Assembly: GCA_007449985.2 (NCBI GenBank)
Contig: VIIQ02000309.1
Location: forward strand, 1 to 64,000
Source: Desmodesmus armatus
Taxonomy: Eukaryota > Chlorophyta > Chlorophyceae > Sphaeropleales > Scenedesmaceae
Reading direction: 5' to 3'
DNA length: 64,000 nt
The notes under the pieces: model-generated
Database searches by the model: none
Seen by the model: the letters and a program-made list of their open reading frames with translations, nothing else
Told to the model about the DNA's origin: nothing
Shown: in pieces, positions 31,724-42,615 of the stretch
Numbering within the stretch: the first letter of the stretch is position 1
Layout: the number at the start of each line of letters is the position of its first letter
Program-made: the position numbers and the translations under genes

Positions 31724-33784
31724 TTAGCCATAGTAGTAATAGGGGCTGCCTCCCCCAGAGTGGCGCCAACGTGATGACGTGGCCCCAATGATGATGCCAG
31801 CAATCACCAGTGCCAGCATGCCTATGGTGCTGGCAATGCCTGCCAGCCTGTCGCTGCGGCTCTTGGTACACAGAGGGACAAAGGCGGCAGCAACCCAGCT
31901 GCGCAGCAGAAACAACAACAGAGGGACGTGTCAGCATGTCGCCTGGAATAGCTAGTTGTCAGGGCCGGCAGGTTCTTGACGCACAAGTACACATAGCTGC
32001 TAGCAGTGGGCAGGAGCTCAACCTCGAGGTGCATTTACGGCTGTGACATTGTATGCAGCTGCTGTGCTGTGGCCAAGCTCATGCTGTCAACCACTGGTCC
32101 AGTCCTGAAAGTAAGGCGGAAGCTTACCAGGGCCAAAAAATGAAGCCAATCTGGGTTGAGCCACCCGTTAATTGTTGCAGGGGGCGCGTAGCGGCAGAAG
32201 CAGCAGGAGAAGTAGCAGCAGCAGGATGGCAAGAAAGCAGCATGACAACAGCAGCAGAACATTAGTCAAGTTCCATGACAGGCTCTAACTGTCAACCACT
32301 TGTTCTGCAGCTGGTGATTGTCCCTTTGATTGTCACACTGAGTGTGATCAATGCGCATCATTGCTACCATGGCCCTGGGCCGGTCACCTTGCCCCATGCA
32401 GTTTGCAAACACCCAGGGCCCTAGGTCTGAGCACGCTGCTACCTCTGTGCACCATCATCCACCATGCAAGCTGCTAAGCCCCACCCAGGTTGAGTCAACC
32501 TGAACTATATGGGCAGTGCATCACTTCCCCCCCCCCCCCCAAGCCTTGCCCCCCCCCCCTCCCCCCAGCCTAGAAACACCGCCCCTATTCCTTCCTGCAT
32601 TGGGTGCATACCCCCCCCCCCCCCCACTCACCGCAAACAGCACCCAGCCCACTGAGCATCTGCAGGGCTCCCTCCCATCCTGAGCCTGCTGGCCCGGCCC
32701 GGGGTAGGGGTCAAAGCGTTCAGGGGTGTGGCCTGACTGAGGGTGGGCTGAGTCCTGGGGGCCAGCTGGTGCACCTGAGCAGCAGGGGACAGAGAGGGGG
32801 GGGGGGGGGGAGGGGCGAAAAGTGGGAATGCGACTGCGCCAAGCCCACCGTGCAAAGATATTAGCTGCACACACTACCGTGGTACCGTGGAACAAAACTG
32901 TGGTACTGGTACCACAGTGTTGTACCAGTACCACGATGAAGCCTTGCAAAAGATGACAGTGGCTGGTGCTGACAGCTAAGCTGGTCTTCCTTATTGCATC
33001 AAGCATCGCGGCGGCACTGCCGGCCAGGCTTGCATTGACTCGATGATGGCAAGGCTTGCATTGACTCGATGATGGCAGTGCGCCCCATCAACCGCCGGCG
33101 TCATGTTCAGCGGGCTGCAAGCGGTGCCACTGCTTCCACTGCCTCAGTGAAACTTGATGCAGGTGTGTCAGCACTTCGTCTTACCTGTCACTGGGTAGCC
33201 AACTGTGGGCTTGTGCAATTCAAATGTGTGGTGGCCACCATCCATGTGCTGAGGGGGGTAGGCTGGGCTGGCGCTGCCCTGAGGGGGGTAGTAGGCTGGG
33301 GAGTTTGTGCCATGGGGCATGGCTGGGTAGCCACCTGGGCAGCACAGCAGGCATCAAGGTTGTGTTGAGGCTCAACACTGGGTATGAGCAGCTAGCAGGA
33401 TCACCGATGATGGCAGCAGTGCCGCACTGCGGCACAGTATGCCACAAAGACACCATCATAACCCGTCTACGGCCTGTGATGGGCGAATCCAGGACAGGCG
33501 GCCATTCCAGGACAGCTACAGACGGCAGTCCGACTGAGGCTCAGTCCTACTGAACGACCGAGGTTCCATGCAGCATTGGGCACATATATCAGAGGCATGC
33601 CACTACCCCGAGGCTTCAAGAGGCAGTCGCTGATGTTCCCAGCATGTCACAGTTCCAGTTGGGGTCCCTCACCTGGTGCTGTGATGCCTCCCTGCTGCTG
33701 CTGCTGCCCTGCAGCTGGGGGGTAGGGGTAGGCCCCTCCTGTGCCTCCTCCTGCTACGCTGCTGTGCATGTCACCTGGAGCCAT
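31724..33784 (-). CDS. Pro/Tyr-rich two-helix membrane protein (gene A), plant 'L18a-like' type
   Basis: Five phase-consistent exons: 33784-33673, 33334-33185, 32774-32632, 32150-32128 (a 23-nt microexon) and 31898-31724; 200 residues. The cytosolic N-terminal half is rich in YP motifs (GGAYPYPPAAGQQQQ, SPAYPPQHMDG). Then come a Cys-containing junction (CRCSVGWVLF), helix 1 running through IGFIFWPCWVAAAFVPLC, the basic KSRSDR loop, and helix 2 (STIGMLALVIAGIIIGAT), with a YYYYG tail. The layout (proline-tyrosine tail, W-x-L-F helix, short basic loop, second helix) resembles the plant '60S ribosomal protein L18a-like' membrane proteins. That assignment is by pattern only, and the function is unknown. 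A close paralogue follows at 35787-38642. Confidence 0.75.
32900..32934. repeat. Perfect 13-bp inverted repeat in intron 2 of gene A
   Basis: GTGGTACTGGTAC at 32900-32912 pairs with GTACCAGTACCAC at 32922-32934 around a 9-nt loop. The left arm is itself part of a 16-nt palindrome (GTGGTACTGGTACCAC). Related GTGGTACC pieces lie at about 32878-32890 and 31684-31700, so this may be a mobile palindrome family. Confidence 0.6.
33026..33077. repeat. Exact tandem duplication of a 26-bp unit
   Basis: AGGCTTGCATTGACTCGATG... occurs twice back to back (33026-33051 and 33052-33077) within intron 2 of gene A. Confidence 0.8.
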
Positions 33785-34330
33785 TGCCTTGAGCTCCTGT
33801 CGATCAGGTGGCAAGATGCTTCTGTCACCCACTGCGTGGAAATGCACACAAGGTTTTGGGCGCTGCTGAGCAGCACTGCACTTTCCCCAACTCAGGAAGG
33901 AGGCCTGAGGCCGCTGTTACTCCTGCACAATCTTACCTACAGCTTCTTTAGGGCTTGAAAAACAACTGATACGACCAGCAGGGGCTCAGCCAGGGGAGCT
34001 TTTCGTGGGGTTCACTTTCTCAACGCCTCACGGTCAGTTGAAGTACTGTTCTGGTAGGCTGCCGCAGCAACGGTTGAAAGTTCGGCAACATATGTCAGGG
34101 TGCAGGGTTGGCTGTGTGATCGTGGTCTTGCGCTATTTTTCGGGTAGTTGCGCAATGACGTCAGGCACCGGCGCAATCGTGACGAAACACCGACCTCGTC
34201 GTCACGTGCCTCTTCTCACTTCAGAGGCTTTTTGGTTGGATACTGATCACCTTTATGGGCTTTGTGGCTTCTGCGTGAAACAGCAAGCGCGAGGCGTATT
34301 CTTGGTCAACAGACGTTGTCAGTTGAGATA
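33785..34330. promoter_or_regulatory. Upstream region of gene A with a TGACGTCA element
   Basis: A perfect TGACGTCA palindrome lies at 34156-34163, about 370 bp upstream of the gene A start. The same octamer occurs in the divergent promoter region at 4522. Several CGTCAC/TCGTGAC half-sites are nearby (34170-34206). A 108-codon plus-strand frame at 34005-34331 has no supporting context and is probably chance. Confidence 0.35.
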
Positions 34331-35786
34331 AGTTACAGTACAGGCTCCTTGTCTTCACTGACCCCAGCTGGCTGTCACAAAACAACACGCCAAGAGGCGC
34401 CCCACATCACCTGAGAGCGCAATGGGCTGTGGGCTGTCAAGTTGTTTAAGTTTGACCCCCCCCCCCCCCCCGCTGGCCCTCCCTTGCAGCCCCACACTCT
34501 CTTGCAGCCCCACACCATGCTGCAGGTGGCGTGCCATGCCAATTAATTGTGGACCAAGCAAACATACACCAGAAGACAGGGCTGGCTGTCAGGACAACCA
34601 GCACGGCCACACGAAAGCGATGCCCATCTACTGCAGAATTCATAGTTGTATCAGCGGTGATAATGGCACGACAGGGTGAGACAAGCACTGCCACCTGCAA
34701 AACCCCAACTCAATCAGTCTGAGCTATGCAGAACATGCCAAGACCATCAGCATGGCGTGGAGATGGGCCCCCACACCAGGCTGGGTGTTGCACTGACGGT
34801 CAGCCCGTACAAAAGATCACGCTAGCTAGCAGAATGTAGGTTGCCCCCAGCAACAAGCAAAATAATATCACAGAACAACAGTAACCAATGCCTGACGCTC
34901 TACCGAAATGCACACGCGCTATACCCACGTGCTATATGTCAATACAGGCCCCAACTGATGGGCACAGCCAACATACCCCAAAGGTAATAGTACCACGATG
35001 CAATCAAACCAGCGCCATATCCACGCACTCGTCCACCCCCCCCCCCCCCTGCACTCCTGTCCACACATGCGCACACACAAAAGCACACACAAAATTCCAC
35101 TCTCAGCACACACAGCCTTGGTCACTCAGCCTCAATCCTTGCAAGAACAGCGGCAGCCACGACGCCCAAGCGCATGGTGAAGGGAGCCACAACATGTTGT
35201 TTGTAGGACCACGCATACAGGACACACCCAGACCAGCCTTGGCTGTAATCGGAATCCTGGGTGGAGAGGCTGGTTCGTCAGCCTGTCCATTACCAAACCG
35301 CACAGCCTATGGATACAGCCTCCTGCCACCACCGCAATCTGGCAGCACATCCCTGTAGGTGCTGACTGTGAATGCCTGGGTGACATGCCGTGCGCTAGCA
35401 ACCCACACGCGCACAATACACACCAGCAGTAGGCGTCACATAGCCCACCTACCCAACAGCACTGGTTCTACCACCACTTTTGCTGGCGGCGGTTGCCAGA
35501 CACACTTGACCTCACAACACTGTTGCCGCCACTGCCTCCCTCCAGCTGCCAGCGGCTGCAGCCGAGGGTTGAAGCTGCCGCCACTGTCAGCTGCTGCGCC
35601 CCTGCCACACTCTTAATGAGCCTACTGCGGGCTCACAGGCGTAGCCAGGGGTGGAGGGGACACGCAACAAGCACCAGCAATAGGCATCACACGACCCACA
35701 TACACAAACAGCACTGATCCTGCCCCTGCCCCGGCTGCTGCTGCTGCCATCGGCAGCTGCTGCGGCCCTGTCATGATCACCGCCGT
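34331..35786. other. Region between genes A and B: one weak exon candidate and a direct repeat
   Basis: On the minus strand about 34690-34530 can encode a hydrophobic stretch (VAVLVVLTASPVFWCMFAWS), but no phase-consistent partner exon was found. Segments at about 35396-35480 and 35650-35735 are diverged direct repeats (CACGCAACAAGCACCAGCA / CACGCGCACAATACACACCAGCA, each followed by CACATAC or CCTACC and AACAGCACTG), about 250 bp apart, in the 3' flank of gene B. Nothing else is recognisable. Confidence 0.3.
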
Positions 35787-38642
35787 TCAATCGAAGCGCC
35801 ACTTTGTGGATGTTGCCGCGATGATGACGCCTAGGACGACCAGTATCAGCATGCCTATGGTGCTGGCGATGGCTGCCAGCCTGTCGCTGCGGCTCTTGGT
35901 GCACAGAGGGATGAAGGCGGCAGCAACCCAGCTGCATGGCATCAAGGGGCGAGACAACAGCAGCAAGGGGCGAGCAGGCAGGCAGCACAGCGGGGGCAGG
36001 GGTCAGGGACGATAGCGAAGTGAGTCACATGTGAAGGTGGGAATACCCAAAGTTCAAGGGTTCGAGTAGTGGTGGAGTCAGGTGCGCAGTGACAGTGCAG
36101 CAACATATAGCAAGTCCACTGAGCATCTCCCTGTCGATGGCTGTTGCTGCACCATGATCAGAAGACACCCAGCCCACTCCCCTGCAACCAGCAGATACCC
36201 TGACGATACCCCCCCCCCCCTCTCTCCCGCCCCAGCCACCCTGCCCCTTGCCCCCCCCCCCCCTTGCTCCAGTTTCTTCAACTTTCACCAGGGCCAGAAG
36301 ATGAAGCCGACACCAAACAGCCAGCACATACTCTCATAAGCCCCCCCCCCAGCAATCCTGCCCCAAGGCCCCCTCTCCCCCTTCCCCACGCCCCATGGCT
36401 CATGTCCCTCTCACCAGGGCCAGAAGATGAAGCCGACACCAAACAGCACCCAGCCCACTGAGCAGCTACAGCCCTCCTTGCCAGGAGGTGCCACACCCCC
36501 CTGCTGCACAGACATGCCGCCAATGGGCGATGCTGCCGCTGCTGCTGGTGTGCCCATCACTGGGTAGCCAGGGGCAGGGCCAGCCCCTGTGGGGGGTGGG
36601 GGGTACCCCGCACCTCCTGCTGGCGGGTAAGGACCTGGAGCACCAGTGGAAGGATAGCCGCCTGCACAGACACACACAGCACAGATACAGCAGCAAACCT
36701 TTTATCACAGCAAGCTTTCTATCACAATGACGGCATGCGTGGCAGCTGCCGGCGTCTGCATGACTGTTCGCCTCGCCCTGATCCCCTGTTTCACCAATAA
36801 AAAACACATATCGCCCCCCACCACCCACACATCGCTATCCATCACCAGTCGACACACCTCTCCCACCCTGCACCAGGGTAGCCACTGGGTGGGGGCCATG
36901 ACTGTGTGCCTTGCTCTACTTCCTTTTTAGTCGCCCTACTGCATATCCATAGGATAACACACTGCACCCACAGTGCTCTCTATTGAAAAACGCAACACAC
37001 TCCCACGCACTTATACCAAAGTTCGGAGTTCGAAGATCCTTGGATGGTGAGATGGTTGAGGCATTGGCTGGCTGCACTCCCTGTGTCTACACCCTCTCAC
37101 CTGCACCGGGGTAGCCACTGGGTGCACCAGGGTAGCCGCTGGGTGGGGGGCCCTGTGCCGCGTAGGGCTTCTGTGGCGGCTCCATCGCATCAGGGTGGGG
37201 CCTAGGGGGTGTGCTGCTGCCTGCAGAGGGTCCTGCTGCAGCAAGGCCATGACCCTGAGGGGGGTAGGCTGCAGGAGGGGGGTAGGGGCCTAAGCTGGGC
37301 TGAGGGGGGTAGGCGCTGGACCCTGGCTGTGGGGGTAGGCGCCTGAGGAGGGGCCAGCACTGGGGCTCACCACTGTGTAGCCGCCTGCACGACAGGTGCA
37401 GGAAAAGATGAATGTGGAGCAGGGAGGGAGTTTTACAGTTACGATAGCAGTTACAGTAGACGGCTCAGCAAAAGCTGAGCAACCCACAAGGGAGCCCGGC
37501 TTTGAGCCTCTGGCAGAGGCTCATGGGAAACTTTTTGCATATGGATGGTGGATGCCAGCTGAAACAGGGCCATTTCCATGTCTGTGTCGTGATGGTGCAG
37601 GCGGTGGAAATGGTGAGGCCTCACAAATCAAGAACCTGCCCAGATCATTCAGCTGCAAAATATTAACAGTTGATCAGAGGTGATGCTGCTGTAGGGCAGC
37701 ATCACATCTCATCAACCATTAATATTTTGCACCTGAATTATACAGTACAGTAATTGGGGACAGAGTCCCAACCTTGGCGCTAGCCAGCGAGCCACGGCTC
37801 ATGAGGGTGCACAGAGGGCCTACTAACGTACCCCTGTCTTTCAGGTCAGGTGTGAAGGCCATCGAAATCACTACCCAGCCAGCCGTCAATTCCAGTAGCA
37901 TTTTATACGTACCTGCTGTTGTTGCTGGTTCAGCCGCCATTGTGGGCTCAATCATACCCCTGCTCATAAAACCCTATCCCCTGCAGGCACCACCAGCATC
38001 AGGCTCTCCCACCCTCCCCTCCCCTTCTCCTTCCTCCCTGCCTTCCCTCTCTCCTCCCTTTCTTCCTCCCTCCCCCCTCCTTCCCTCTCTCCTTTCTCCT
38101 TCCTTCCCTCTCTCCCTCCCCCCTTTCGTTCTCCCTCCTTCCCCCCTCCTTCCCTCTCTTCTTTCCTTCCTTCCCCGACTCCCTCACCGCCTCCTCTTGC
38201 ATCCACCCTCCCTCCCTCCCTCCCTCCCTTTCCTCCCCCTCCCTGTCTTCCTCCCTCCCTCCCTCCCTCCCTCCCCCCTCCTTCCCTCTCTTCCTTCCTG
38301 CCCTCCCCGACTCCCTCACCGCCTGCCTCCTGCCTCCACCCATGCTGACGGCTCACCTAGTGCTGTCACTCCCCCTGCTGACGCGGGCACCACCAGCTCT
38401 CCCTCCCTTCCTCCCCTGCCTTCATTCGTCCCTTCCTTCCTCCTTCTTTATCTCTCTCCCTGCCTCCCTCCTGCGTCCACCCAGGCTGAGGGCTCACCTG
38501 GTGCTGTCACTCCCCCTGCTGACGCGGGCTGTGCTGGGGGGTAGGGGTAGGGCCCTGCCTGCTGCCCTGCTGCAGTTGCTGGCGAGGCTGAAGGGTAGGG
38601 CCCCTGCTGACCAGCACCACCTGGGGGATCGCCGTGGCCCAT
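35787..38642 (-). CDS. Pro/Tyr-rich two-helix membrane protein (gene B), paralogue of gene A
   Basis: Exons 38642-38498, 37384-37101, 36661-36415 and 35931-35787, about 273 residues. The start MGHGDPPGGAGQQGPYP leads into YPYPPAQPASAGG. Exon 2 carries AYPPQ-type repeats and SGYPGAPSGYPGAG. Exon 3 joins the tail to CSCSVGWVLFGVGFIFWP. The last exon gives WVAAAFIPLCTKSRSDRL, the helix STIGMLILVVLGVIIAAT and a KWRFD end. Exons 3 and 4 of gene A correspond to one exon here. Exon 2 needs one more base to stay open: the G5 run (plus strand) at 37331-37335 would have to be G6 to keep the YPPQ repeat in frame. Without it the frame stops within 30 codons. A homopolymer assembly error is the simplest explanation; otherwise it is a pseudogene. 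Confidence 0.7.
36110..36330 (-). repeat. Two relic copies of gene B exon 3 in the following intron
   Basis: At 36283-36330 the exon end LFGVGFIFWP plus a GTGAAA donor is repeated, 130 bp downstream (minus sense) of the real one at 36415-36460. At about 36113-36140 a more eroded piece resembles the RCSVGW segment of gene A exon 3. Both lie on the intron side of the true donor. Confidence 0.65.
36861..36897 (-). repeat. Relic copy of gene B exon 2 end
   Basis: GCCCCCACCCAGTGGCTACC...CTGGTGCAGGGTGGGAGAGG copies the end of exon 2 and its donor (…GGTGCAG|GTGAGAGG at 37101). It lies about 230 bp into the intron and the donor is mutated to GGTGGG. Confidence 0.6.
37985..38345. repeat. 360-bp polypyrimidine tract in gene B intron 1
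   Basis: Almost pure C/T on the plus strand, built from TCCCTCCC and CTTCCTCC motifs with 4-8 nt periodicity. Purine-only reading frames on the minus strand are shadows. Long mirror-type purine/pyrimidine DNA can form triplex (H-DNA) structures. At 38345-38395 it borders a copy of exon 1's end and donor (GCTCACCTAGTGCTGTCACT versus GCTCACCTGGTGCTGTCACT at 38492). Confidence 0.75.
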
Positions 38643-39607
38643 GCTGCTGCTGCTTTATGACTTAGGGGGTAGTTACAGAGGCACCTGCAGCATACACAGC
38701 GCGGCCAGGTGATACTGATATGTGAGCGCAGCATGTTTGGAGGCTTGCTGAAATCTCATGCTGTTACTCGCATGAAGTAACGTTGATGGATTGCCGTTGC
38801 GTGGGAGCAGGAGGCTGAAGTATGACACAGGCACTGCACTGGCATTGCATCGCTGTGAGGGACTGCACAGCAGGAGACTGGGTGCAAGCAAGCAAGAGCA
38901 GGGCAGTGTGCATGCAATGTGGCTAAGTACGCGTCATGATTCACGTCCCACTCTGTCCCAAGCATGCTGCAGCATGACACTGCATGCAGCATGGAAGTGA
39001 TGCATGTTCCTGCAGCTGCCAGATACTGCCTTTGTGGCACCAGCCGCTACTGCAGACCCCGCTACACGTCCATTAATACTGTGTCGACAGCAGACTGTTC
39101 AAGCACCTGCACGTAGCCACACTCACCACGCGAGGGCAAGCGAACTCCGGTAACTGTCGTGGCAGTGGAGAGGCTGCGTGCAGTGCAAAAGTTGTTGCAA
39201 GATGATGATACCAAACAATGAGCTTTCCTGTCTCTGCCCGTTTGAGGTGGCTTCACGCCCTTCACCCTTGACTAACGGTTCAAAAACGGTGTTCAGTTTT
39301 TGGGAACAGAACGGTTCGTATGCCACTCTGGGACATAACAAAGTTGCATCAGGAGGAGTGTATATAGCTGAATCGCACGTTTGCTGACCACTGCCGTGCC
39401 TGGAATTCAATGCCCTTTGATCACAGACCTTGGACCAGATCAACCAGCACATTTGGGCAGCAGTGCGATTTATTGGGGCAAGTATAGCTGTAGTTCCATT
39501 CTAGCTATTGCAGGACGCTAGGAACTTCCTTGACAGCACTTGCAGGCACATCACCGCAAATCAGCGGCGCACAGCTGCAGTGCAGTATTGTCCGTGAAAC
39601 CCAGAGC
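38643..39607. promoter_or_regulatory. Divergent intergenic region between gene B and the ITPK gene
   Basis: About 960 bp separate the two divergent starts. No further exon is seen. ACGGTTCAAAAACGG at 39273-39288 and AACGGTTCG at 39311-39319 repeat an AACGGTT (Myb-like) motif. No TATA box is obvious. Confidence 0.35.
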
Positions 39608-40452
39608 ATGCCTTGTGTGGGCTTCATCCTGCGGCCTCAAAAGGTTTGTGTCGTTGAAGTGAACTCCAGTTCCTTGAGTGACTGTTGGATGCATACTGCA
39701 GACTCCCAGGTGTGCACTGTGCCATGAGGCGGGATGACCAGCCCACCAAAGTCACACTGGCTGCATGTGCTGCATCAGTCACTTTTTCATGCAAATTTTT
39801 CATGAAACCATGCAAGTAAGGTACTGCCATTATCCAACGCCCAAGCCAAATATTCACGTGCACACACACCGTACACTCACCCCTCTACCTGCCCTGCAGA
39901 GGCCCCGTGTGCTCACAGCTACGCTGTCAGCAGCAGCTGCTGCGCGTGGTCTGTCCCTACTGGCCCTGGACCCCGACAGCACACCTGAGCAATGGGAGCA
40001 GGCGGGGGTGGATGTGCTGGTGCACAAGGCACCTGATGAAACGGGTGAGCCGCTCCCTCCTTGCACAGCAGCAGGCATGTGGCGCATTGCGTATGTGTGT
40101 GTGTGTGAGAGCGTTGGTAAGAAGGGGTGGGGGAGGGTTGATCACTCGCCAAGAAACACAGGAGGGAAGTAGCTTGGGGGAGTACTGCAAACAGGTGCAG
40201 CTTTGGGCTGCCTTGTGCCTGCATCACCCGACAAGCATTGGCTGTGGCTGTGGCTGTGGTCAGGCATACAATGGTTCAAGACAGTCGCAGTCCTTGGCCA
40301 TAAAGGATTATCAAGGGGCTGTACCCTGGCAACAAAGTGCCACGATATATGCAATTGCACCAAGCATTGCCCCTTGTTTCCTCTGCAAAACAGGCCTGGA
40401 TGCTCGATTGCAGCAGTGGGCAGCAGGAACAGCACCTGGCACCCAACAACAA

Positions 40453-40489
<37 letters not shown>

Positions 40490-42111
40490 TTGTGCTGCTG
40501 GACCCTCCTGCTGCTGTGAGGCGGCTGCAGGACAGGCAGGACATGTTGCAGCCACTGGCAGGACAGCCCCTCATCCTCACATGCAACAGTACACAGGTCA
40601 GGGGGGGCAGTGTGCGGGTGGGGCATGGGGCGTGTTGACATGACGGCGCAGTGTGTGAGGCGAGTTTGTTGCATATGGCAACTGAACTCGCACCCTTCCA
40701 GCAATGTGGCAGGTGAACAGCAGGTAAACATTCACCCGCCCTCAGTTCCACTGCGCCCCTTGTATCCCCTACCTGCATCAGGGCTGCATTCGCCCAATCC
40801 CCTGCCGTCGCTGCCTGACCTGACATACGTTGCTCTGCAGGACTGTGCAGCACAGCACGCCACAGCACACACCGTCAGCACAGTGGAGGTCACCATACCC
40901 CGTCAGGTCGTGCTACAGCCTGGCTGTAGCTGTCAGGAGGCACTGGAGCAGCTTGCTACAGCCGGCCTGCAGTACCCAGTGCTGGCAAAGCCCCTGGTCA
41001 GTGCAGCAACAGACTCAGCACGGCCATTACCAGCTGCTGCCCCTGCTGCTGCTGGCGCTGGCATTGAGGCACCAAACCAATCTGGGACTGACAGCAGTGG
41101 TGAGGCTGATGCTTTTGTGCCAGCAACAGCAGCAGCAGCAGCGGCGCCAGCAGCAGCAGCGGCGCCAGCAGCAGCAGCCAATGATGGTCACACCTTGGGC
41201 GTTATATTCAGGAATGAGGGGCTGCAGGCGCTGCTGTCTGGCGGGACAGCCTCGCAGCCAGCACAAGCAGGTGCAGAGCAGCAGCAGCAGCAGCAGCAGC
41301 AGGTCGTGATATCACTCCCCGCTGTGCTGCAGCAGTATGTTTCTCATGAGGCACTATACAAGGTGAGTGATGGGAACATCACCGCTCTTGACGCAGCCTG
41401 TATAGGCCTTGTTGCATTTCAATAAACCTGGCTGGCGCTACATGACGACGGCGGGGGTGCCAGCAATAGGAGCCACTGTACGCATGCGGTGTTGCCAAAG
41501 TATCTTGAAGACAGGAGCGCAGCAGAGCTTGCCGCCATTCCTAGGCTGCTACTACCTACCAGCATTGCCTTGCATTTGCCTTACCCCTTGAGCTAGCAGC
41601 TTTCTTGCTGAAGCTTTCCCGTCTGCTGCACCCATGCGCCTGTGTGAAACGCAGCTGCATGTATCTCTAACCCCTCTCCCTGAACCCCTTTCCTTGCGCT
41701 GCCCCCTTGTCGCCTGTGTTGTGTGCTGCAGCTGTATGTCATCGGTCCCTCCTGTGTGCTGACCAGGCGCAACACGCTCACACCACATACACTCGAGGCA
41801 GCAGCTGCAGCAGCACCTGCAGGCAAGCAAGGTGTGGCCATCCTACCACGGCTCAGTGCAGACAAGGTCGCTGCTGTTGCAGCAGCACAAAAGCAGCAGT
41901 TCCAGGCGTCAGAAGTTGCTGCCGCAGCATTGGCCGGGGATGGCAGCAGTGGCAGCAGCGGCGGCAGCAGCAAAGGCGTTGCGGTGGCTGACGCGAGTGT
42001 GCAGGGTGACACATGTGCGCCGCCTCTGTGGGCAGTGCAGCAACTGGCGGCACACTTGCGCACTGCGCTCGGCCTCAATCTATTCAATGTGGACATCATC
42101 ACACCATCAAC

Positions 42112-42144
<33 letters not shown>

Positions 42145-42292
42145 CGAGGCAGGAGGTATGCAGCAGCAGTTGTTGGTGGTTGACATAAACTACTTTCCCG
42201 GCTATGACAAGGTCCCAGGGGCTGAGCTGCTGTTTGCAGACTTCCTGGCTGAGTGTGCTGCAGGTTCCAGCAGCAGGGATGCAGCGCCATAG
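39608..42292 (+). CDS. ITPK1: Inositol-tetrakisphosphate 1-kinase (ATP-grasp)
   Basis: Phosphorylates inositol polyphosphates in the route to InsP6. Exons 39608-39643, 39900-40044, 40394-40596, 40841-41362 and 41732-42292, all phase-consistent, 488 residues. Plant family members are about 320-350; the extra length is low-complexity insertions. Diagnostic pieces in order are MPCVGFILRPQK at the N-terminus, LSLLALDPDSTPEQW with VDVLVHKAPDE, LLDPPAAVRRLQDRQDMLQP, YPVLAKPLV (ATP-grasp lysine), LPAVLQQYVSHEALYK then LYVIGPSCVLTRR, LRTALGLNLFNVDII, and VVDINYFPGYDKVPG (metal-binding D-x-N). Poly-Gln runs sit in exon 3 (about 40448-40488), exon 4 (41279-41302) and exon 5 (42113-42141), and an Ala-rich insert at 41122-41180. 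An in-frame upstream start at about 39530 cannot be excluded. Confidence 0.93.
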
Positions 42293-42615
42293 CAGCATGT
42301 GAGTGCCCTCGGGCTGGGTTGCCTTGTGCGTAGTTTGAGCATGCCAAGCAGATTGGTCAAAAAGCCTACGGTCACCTGGGTGGTTGAAATACATTTTTTT
42401 GCTTGCGAAGTTTTGCTGCAGTCACGACTACGTCACAGCTACGACCCGGGTGGTCGGTCGTTGTGACCAAACCGTCCGTAACTCAACGCAGCATTTTCAG
42501 TGTCGAAGGCTTTTTGGAACGGAGTTTCAGCTACAGATTGCACGCGAAAGTCTCTCTGCACTTGAAGTGATACACTTGTACTTGCCTTAACTGTCACACC
42601 CAGGCAGCCTGTCAT
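42293..42615. other. Short intergenic region 3' of the ITPK gene
   Basis: 322 bp. Nothing coding is seen. CACGACTACGTCACAGCTACGACCC at 42423-42447 and GGTCGTTGTGACC at 42456-42468 give TCACGA/CGTCAC half-sites like those upstream of gene A, and may belong to the promoter of the next gene. Confidence 0.3.

Noticed and set aside
34005..34331. 108-codon plus-strand frame upstream of gene A
   Set aside because: No splice or homology support, and located in the likely promoter region.
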